64,000 nucleotides of DNA from Symsagittifera roscoffensis. Lineage: Eukaryota > Xenacoelomorpha > Acoela > Convolutidae. This document shows positions 57,591-64,000 of the stretch, in pieces. Under the pieces are notes generated by a model that saw only the letters and a program-made list of their open reading frames with translations, was not told the DNA's origin and ran no database searches. The position numbers were made by a program, and so were the translations under genes. How positions within the stretch are numbered: the stretch's first letter is position 1; each line of letters opens with the position of its first letter. The stretch spans positions 17,828,660-17,892,659 of the forward strand of contig NC_087069.1 of the NCBI RefSeq assembly GCF_963678635.1, in the 5' to 3' direction.

Positions 57591-58648
57591 CTCAGATAAT
57601 TTTTTTTCAGGCTTTTTCCAGATAAGATTCTTTTGAAGACAAATTTCAACAAAAACAACACAAAAATCTGAAGGATAAAAATATATATTTCTTTACATAT
57701 ATAATTAAAAGCTCAAGACATGGTTTTCTTGTTTGCAGGTTTTTAAATTAATTTTAACATAACCGACACAAACATTTGAAACAAAAAAAAAACGGCAATT
57801 TTGCCTATTTTTTTGAGCTCATCAATTTAGAAGCACTTTGAATAGATAAAACTCACTGATAAAAGATTGCTTTTTAAGTTGAATTACTTGGTAAGTAGAG
57901 GCAATTTCTGAGAAAAAAGTTCAATGATAAAGAGGGAAGTTGGCAGAGAAAAGTTTCTGTCTGCAAATAGGTTTCTTTCTGACTGCAAATAGGGTTGACA
58001 GTAAATCTACTAAGATCAGATTAAAAAAAGTATCAATAGCGTCCTTCTCGATTCCAGAAACACGTAAGCCAGCTACCCTCTCAATTAAGATCTGAACAGA
58101 TTTATGTACAATGCATAAAATTTACAATTTTGTCAAATTCACAATTTATCGCTTCAGATCCGCTCAATGAGTTAGCATCTGTTAACCGCCAGCAGCTTTA
58201 TTAAGTGCATTAAGACAAAGATAGAACTACAAAAATGACCTCCAAAATGAGGACAAAAAAAAGAATAGATTAAGTGATTCACACGATGCTTATTTGGCAA
58301 ATCTTGTGGAAAGGGATAGAAGATTGATTCTGTGACCGGTCAAAATCATCCAACAAAAAGATCCTGCCATTCAAACGTAATATGGCATCAGAACCAAATG
58401 AACCACAAACGACGCAATAATTAGGCCATTGACCCACACGAAGGCTGAGCCTTAGCAGAAACGATTATGTCTTAGCTATAGACAGATTCGATATAAAATG
58501 TTTCAAACAGTACTCTAAGTTCTTTGTTTTCATTTGCCTGTGAATTGTCAGATAGGCATTAATTTAACTGGGTCTTATTGCTTGATTAAGGGAAGGTATA
58601 ACGTATTTGGATGAATTTGACTGAGCACCGGTTAGCTTAGCTCTAAGA
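57591..58648. other. intergenic between the 268-residue gene and nicotinamidase
   Basis: About 1 kb, AT-rich. Minus-strand AATAAA at 58202-58197 (about 447 nt after the nicotinamidase stop) is a candidate polyadenylation signal. Nothing else seen. Confidence 0.5.
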
Positions 58649-58839
58649 TTAAGTAGACATGTTAGCAAACTTCCTTCTGAAGTTCTCAGCAGCGACAAGT
58701 CCCAATTCCATCGGGAATTCTTCTCCCTTTACTAGAGGGGCTATTGTGTCACTTGTTCTGATAATAGCACCCAGATCATTCAGCTTCTGTTTCGTTTCTG
58801 ATATAGCACTTAGATCAACTCCACGACAAGCGTCTTCCA
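58649..58839 (-). CDS. nicotinamidase last exon
   Basis: Acceptor ATTTTCAG (AG at 58841-58840). The first two bases TG complete a Val codon begun in the previous exon. Codes EDACRGVDL to KFANMST and stops at 58649. Confidence 0.9.
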
Positions 58840-61423
58840 CTGAAAATGTCCAACTATTTATAAAAGTTTAAAAATTGCGGACTGTTTTTCAAAAAAAAGT
58901 CCAATCAATATTGGTTAAGCTGCAAAAAAAAACATTTTCAAGCAGCTTGAAGTTATTTTTTCACATTTAATTTTATAACTTGTTCTGCAGTTTAAGTCCA
59001 ATTTTTCTGAAATCGTACCACAAAAGAAAGCGCACTGTCGTCAGCTTATTCAAGATGGAATGGTTAAATCGAAGTAGAAGAAACCCCTACCCTCAGAAAA
59101 TCCCTACGATGGTTAAGGCCTGAGACAATTTAAAAAAGTGATCTACTTAACAATCTCCCACCCCCTTTCTCAAAAGAGAGGGAAATTTTCAAGTAGATCC
59201 AAAACAAGAAAGCACACTTACCCAACACAACCCTGAAGTTATGTTTGCACGCATGTGTGGCTGTGAAGTTGACACATATATCAGTGGCCAGTCCACACAC
59301 ATACACATCAGTCACATTTCTGCTCTTCAGTTCATCCAGCAGTCCAGTTGAGGTCACTTCTCCGTTGTCCCAGAAGGCGGAGTAAGAGTCAATGCAGGGG
59401 TTGAAACCTTTGTACACTTCAAGGCCACCTTCGATTACCTTCAGATCCTGCAATATACGTGGGCAATAACAGAAAACACAAAAAGGTTACCACCGTTTCA
59501 AAAGTTGATAATTCGTTAATATGGTTCAATTTTGTGTATTGCTTGCGAAATAGCTAGGAAAGAAAGAATTTCTCTGAAAGTTTTGAATATGTTTCAAATT
59601 GTGATGTCATCGGAAAAAAATCACACAAAATAATGGAGCCGATAGACAAACCTAGCCAACAGACAAGACAGATGGAAAAGAGCCAATCAAAGCAAGTAAA
59701 CAAAAAAACTTCAATTTTCGACAAAAGGCTCTTCGAATAGAAAAATTTACAGAGGCGAAGCCTCGGTTTGCAAACAATAGCAAGAACACAAAGAGCAGCT
59801 CTATGAAAGTGCAATAAGAAAAATTAGATACAAGCCTCAAAATAGAAAAAAAAATCGGCTATGTCTCGCTCTCGGGTTCGAACTTGTGACCTAGAGTTAT
59901 GAGTCTCACTCGCTAACCACTCAGCCACGAATGCTTAATGGGCATCAACTCTATCAACATATAATGCAGAGAACAGATACTATGCAATTTCGAATGCTAC
60001 AGTGAAATTTCCAATTAAGTGAAAACTTTCATTTACCACTTTTCTTTGCAAGTTATGTTAGAAAAAAAAGGTTCGTAACATAATACAAAGCTGAGCGCTA
60101 GTGTAATGATTGACACTCTTTTGATAAAACTAATCCTAGTTGAGAAAATTAGATCAATAGGTAGAACTTTGATTTCGCTGGAAAAAAAATCATCGCCATC
60201 TATATAAGAGTCTGAACTACGTTCATCGATTCTTAACAGTAATAAATACATGTTCTATGAAAATCTCAATTAACAAAAGAAAAAAAATATTTTCTGCTTC
60301 CTCTATCTCACTATTTTTCTTTCTCGGGAGAGCTATTATCTATCTACCATTCTCGCAGTGCAACGGAAAAAGCTGCTCAAAAATCTAGCATACCATTCAT
60401 TTATAAAACAGCCAATCGAAGATTGGCAAAGAGTAATGAACGCAAGAAAACAAAAAAAACACTGACTAGGTTTTAAGAAAATCTCAACTTTCGAGTTTCA
60501 AAGAAAAAAAATAGATGGCCTTTAAGCTCTGTGAATTTCTCGAACAATTTATGATTGCCGCTTTTTTGATAACATGAGCCCAACTAGAGAAAACAAGATC
60601 AATAGGTAAAGTTTTTTTTTCCTCTGGAAATCTTAAAAATAAATTCCACTTTCGAAACTAGAAATCGTTCACATTTTTTCGCGGAATTTCCACGTTCGTA
60701 TTTGGATTGCTATTTGAGTCACTTTCAGCAGATGAATTTCAAGTGAACTAAAAAAAAGCATATATATATCTAAAAGCATTCATAAATGCATCAATATGTA
60801 TGGATGCGCACTTGTAGTTATGATAGACACACTTGTAGTTATAAAAGTTTTTCTTAGAAAAAGTCAACAAAACTTAAAGAGCCTTCACTACGCTTACTCT
60901 TAAAAACCTTTTAAGCAGAGGAAAAAATTTCAAGTCATACAAAGATTTCCATAGCCGTGAGTTAATTAGTTTCGCTTCGCTAACGCTTGTTGTGTCTCAC
61001 TTACAAGAGCTGCCTAAGTATACAGAAGACATCAGTCGGCAATTTTCAGCTCGAAGGTGTTGTTCAAAGCTGTTAGCCAAAACTCAGTTCGATAACTAAC
61101 ATGATCCTCGATTAAGTCGAGCTTCCCTTTATATTCGCAATAACTGATTTGACGTATACGTTGGCTGAAAAACTAAAAAAAGATGATAGTAGCCGGGGCA
61201 TTTCCAAAAATCGGTGTCTACCTTATGCAGTTTGGATCCTTCCGATCCCTGGATGCAATGATCTGGCCACATAGTCTGTTCCAGCGGCGGTCGACCATCG
61301 AACTGCACCCTGTCGAACATGCAGACTGATTCCCACTGATCTGGTGTTGGTCTGAGCAGAGTATCTTTGTAGGTTTTTAGGTTCGAGTGGAATGATATGT
61401 GATTGTGAGGGTGCCAGTCGTAG
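58649..61423 (-). CDS. nicotinamidase (isochorismatase-like hydrolase), 5'-partial
   Basis: Converts nicotinamide to nicotinate in NAD salvage. Three exons are visible: 61423-61222, 59447-59222 and 58839-58649, about 206 residues. DWHPHNHISF supplies the Asp and His of the metal site, and MWPDHCIQGSEG the third His. Lys in GLEVYKGFNP and Cys in VCGLATDICVNFTA are two of the catalytic triad. The C-terminus VEDACRGVDLSAISETK is family-typical. All splice sites are GT-AG and keep frame (HK/DL; G+TG gives Val). The N-terminal exon with the first catalytic Asp (VDxQNDF) was not found up to 64000, so the gene runs out of the window or has a distant first exon. Introns are 1774 and 382 bp. The larger contains a SINE. 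Confidence 0.9.
59222..59447 (-). CDS. nicotinamidase internal exon with catalytic Lys and Cys
   Basis: Acceptor ATTGCAG (AG at 59449-59448) in phase 0, donor G/GTAAGT. Codes DLKVIEGGLEVYKG through the DICVNFTA active-site Cys. Confidence 0.92.
59640..59945 (-). mobile_element. tRNA-derived SINE in a nicotinamidase intron
   Basis: The minus-strand head contains box A TGGCTGAGTGGTTAG (59927-59913) and box B AGTTCGAACCC (about 59884-59874) at tRNA-like spacing, with a Met-type loop CTCATAA between them. The stems no longer pair well. The tail continues through GCCTCAAAATAG and AGAGCAGCTCTATG segments shared with 42.0 and 63.9 kb. Pol III-transcribed retroposons have this design. The outer limit is uncertain. 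Confidence 0.65.
59946..61221. other. nicotinamidase intron, repeat-derived
   Basis: Holds segments also found at 43.6 kb (AACTAG-type stretch then GATCAATAGG(T/A)A at 43640, 60150 and 60598) and at 42.98 kb (GCCAACAGACA at about 59655; GCCAATCGAAGATTGG at 60411). No coding sequence. Confidence 0.45.
61222..61423 (-). CDS. nicotinamidase exon with the metal-binding DWH and WPDHC motifs
   Basis: Acceptor ATTTTTTCTAG (AG at 61425-61424). The first base completes a codon split with a missing upstream exon. Donor AAG/GTAGAC. Reads YDWHPHNHISF to SEGSKLHK. Confidence 0.92.
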
Positions 61424-62214
61424 CTAGAAAAAATGAAAAAATTTCAACAATTGAACAATAGATTAGAACAACAACAAAATTAGTAATTAGTAACTGTTTT
61501 TTTTAATACAAGTTAACACATAGGCGAAACAGAGATTTGTACCACTTAAGATACAACACAAACATAGAAAAACATTAGTTGAAAAAATAGGACCACCAAA
61601 AACGAAATTCCACGAAAAACCAAGTCTCGATAGAAGTTCATTCAAGGCAAACATGCCAGACATTTGAAAAATAAAATCGCAACGGAACAAAATTTGAGAA
61701 GAGAAAAGTTGAGCCAAAATAATATGATTTAAAAAAAATCGTTTTAGGTCCATCCCCAAATTACAATGAACAAAAACTGCATTTAGAAGTAGACTGGTTG
61801 TTGCTTGCAGTAAAAGAAAAAATCGTATTGTGGCAACTAAACCGCCAATCTTTGAACAGACACCAGTTGAGCCGAAATTATGTTTCAGAGAAAAAAAATT
61901 TGAAAAAAAATTTAAGTCTCCCTGAAACTACAATGAAAAACATTTGCACTTGCAACTACAATGAAAATTGCTTAAAACAAGTTAAATCCGTAATCCATAA
62001 GCCAACAAAACCAGTGCAGACAAACGAAAGCCCGACAATTCGATTTGAACAGGAAAAAAAATTTTTGCAATTGCAAACTGAAAAAACAAGGTACTTCTCA
62101 GAGTTTTAATTGAATAACTCAATGAAATCAAGACGTCGGGCTCTTAAACTGTCACTAAGCAGAAAAAATTTTTCAAAAAAAAATTAAGAAAAAAAATCTA
62201 ATAGAAAATTGAGG
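61424..62214. other. no recognised gene
   Basis: Contains a Lys/Asn-rich plus-strand ORF (61798-62109, 103 codons) without any motif I know. It may be the front of the LINE that follows or chance. The missing first nicotinamidase exon is not visible here. Confidence 0.4.
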
Positions 62215-63805
62215 AAAAACTCACTAGTCCATGACCACAAACCGATTGCTACCACAATCACCGTTATCAACTGCCCAAAATTACCAAAAATCACAGACGA
62301 TCGATATGCATTCAAAAGAGCCTACTGGGTTAGTTTAGAAGCTTCAACAGAATCTGAATTAAAAAATCCCGTACTGATTTAGTCATGTTAAATAAATTGT
62401 CGAGCAATGGTACGATTGGTTGTGAAAAAAATGACAGATTTCTACCAAGAAGAGCCGATCATAAAACAAGCCTTCAACTACGAATTTCGTGGACGTCTAC
62501 CTAATGAAAAATCTTCGAACAATGAAATTTAAGTCAAAAAAAGGTTTTGAAAGATAAGATGCAAAAACTAGAAATTAAAATCTTCTGAAGGTGAACTACC
62601 CGACTTCGAAAAATAATCTTCGGAAGCAGAATTTTCAATAAAATCCGGGCACTTCTCAAATGCAATTGAAAACACCGACAATATCCTCATACCGAAGAAA
62701 CCGGAAGTGCTGAGTGAACGAAAGAGACTAAATAATGTGAACTTATCAATTACTACTTCGTCGGCACCTTAGGCAATCAAAGCCACCTTAAAATCATATT
62801 TGGACCAAACGACGAACTGATCAGATTCACAGTCGATTAAAGTCAAGTGAGCAAAAAATAAGGCAATTCAATTACTATAAAACCATGCGATTCGTCAAAA
62901 TAGGTAATCTCCTAAAGTCATGTCACACAACATCGAGAAAATCATTCACTCTACTTTTCTCATTTATGCCTAACCAAAAATACTTTCCTGGAAAATAGAA
63001 AATCAGCCAAGTAACCCCAATGTCTAAGGAAGCAAAAAAAGAGGTTCGTTGCAACAGACCCATCAATTTTCTATGCTGCTGCTCAAAATGCTTGAAAAAG
63101 TCATAATTGACAACTCTTGTGGAGTGAAAGATAAGAAACAAGAAAGTTAATATAGATTACGCAAAAGAGGCTCCGGGACAGTTCATCTTCATTTCTTTGA
63201 ACAACTTTACAAAAAAACTATCAACAGGACGCTAAATTTTACAGCACTGCACCTGGACATCGCTAAGTCATATGAAATTGTACCTCAAGCAATCCTGCTT
63301 ATCAAGATAAAAGCCTTTGGCGTCGGATGAAAACCTCGCTCAATCATACTCTAGTCCCATGTGCAGCAATAGCGCCAAGTTAAACACCTATACCGGATAT
63401 GTAGTAACCATAGTCGCTTATGCATCCTAAGCGTGATTCCCTGGTAAAGCAAATATGGAGCAACTTCAAAGGGTTCCAAAATGAAATGAAATGGATTCTA
63501 GGGTAAAAGTAAGTAGTTATAAGGAAAAGTTGATTAATGACAAAACTCTCCCACTCAGCCTGTATATCGAAATGCACAATATATTAAAACTATTAGCCAT
63601 ACTCGAACACCAATACGACGTCCAGCTACATCGAACAAAATTTCAAAGCTGTGGGATCACTCGACAATCATTCAGAGATCAATTTCAAATACCAAAAAGC
63701 AGATTACAAAAAAAAACACAACTTTTTCAGTCAATTCTACAACTAGTTTATTCTCGCCTGTTCCACCTAACAAAAAAAGTGAAAGAAATAACATTCAATT
63801 TATAA
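62215..63805 (+). pseudogene. decayed LINE: endonuclease end and reverse transcriptase
   Basis: The plus strand reads HDHKPIATTITVIN (about 62.23 kb, end of an endonuclease), NYYFVGTLGNQS (about 62.75 kb), MLLKMLEKVIIDN (about 63.08 kb), LRKRGSGTVHLHFFEQLY, then ALHLDIAKSYEIVPQAILL (about 63.24 kb, RT), and, towards the end, KFQSCGITRQSFRDQF and SRLQKKTQLFQSILQLV. This is the LINE order. Numerous stops and frameshifts; no intact frame longer than about 100 codons. Confidence 0.7.
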
Positions 63806-63859
63806 CCAATGTTTTACATATTTGTGAAATTAGAAATGCAGTTGTCAACAGAAGCAAAA

Positions 63860-64000
63860 CAAAAAACAGGAGCGAGAACAAGACAAAAAAAGCTCTATTA
63901 AGTTCACTGACAAAAAGTAGAAATAAGTCTCGAATTAGTAAAAAATCGGATACGTCTCGGTCTCAAACCTACGACCTAGAGATAAAAAACCTCACGCATT
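63860..64000 (-). mobile_element. SINE copy, cut by the window end
   Basis: AGAAATAAGTCTCGAATTAG, AAAAATCGGATACGTCTCGG and ACCTACGACCTAGAG, then CCTCACGCATT, matching the copies at 59.8 and 42.0 kb in the same orientation. It directly follows the LINE end. Confidence 0.6.

Noticed and set aside
59870-59940. A functional tRNA-Met gene (CTCATAA loop, boxes A and B)
   Set aside because: Acceptor, anticodon and T stems do not pair, and the sequence continues into a body shared with two other loci, so it is a SINE head.
46487-61423. Operon of the three minus-strand host genes
   Set aside because: Gaps of 1-2 kb and different gene structures; only one has an acceptor close to its ATG, so co-orientation alone is not evidence.

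Overview
The window reads as a stretch of an AT-rich invertebrate (metazoan) nuclear genome. The signs are spliced genes with GT-AG introns, a tRNA with metazoan-type boxes, and Ty3/gypsy, BEL/Pao, non-LTR (LINE) and tRNA-derived SINE elements. The species cannot be read from the sequence. Most of the DNA is transposon debris. Only three host genes are convincing, all on the minus strand in the right-hand third, head to tail.

Layout. 1-8.2 kb: AT-rich DNA with one small K/S-rich ORF (4919-5314), whose surroundings are repeated on both sides of a 200-N assembly gap (5908-6107), then a ~1 kb candidate inverted-repeat element (6916-7930). 8.2-20.4 kb: a plus-strand array of gypsy-type non-coding modules and broken gag genes, ending in a decayed gag-protease-RT-RNase H-integrase copy ('gypsy A'). 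20.4-25.5 kb: a possible terminal exon, a cluster of inverted GAGCGG repeats around a tRNA-Arg(UCG)-like gene, and a ~1 kb tandem duplication. 25.5-35.05 kb: an old plus-strand gypsy ('gypsy B') split by a much younger minus-strand gypsy ('gypsy C', 27108-34824). 35.06-39.75 kb: a decayed minus-strand BEL/Pao element. 39.75-46.4 kb: repeats only.

Host genes. 46487-48337: an RSL1D1/Cic1-like nucleolar ribosomal-L1-domain protein in one coding exon. 50340-57590: a three-exon gene for a 268-residue acidic, probably nuclear protein that I do not recognise; its splice sites and phases fit. Its first intron holds a LINE that is itself interrupted by a ~165-171 bp tandem-repeat block. 58649-61423: the last three exons of a nicotinamidase, whose first exon(s) lie outside or were not found. 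A plus-strand LINE and a SINE close the window.

The most unusual object is gypsy C. It has a nearly intact gag-pol organisation with a textbook -1 frameshift signal (TTTAAAC, 7-nt spacer, perfect 10-bp stem). Its pol goes from protease straight to integrase with no reverse transcriptase or RNase H. The integrase has Gly at the catalytic Glu position. The parts of its two LTRs that can be compared are almost identical. It therefore looks like a recently moved, parasite-of-a-parasite element that needs another element's enzymes.
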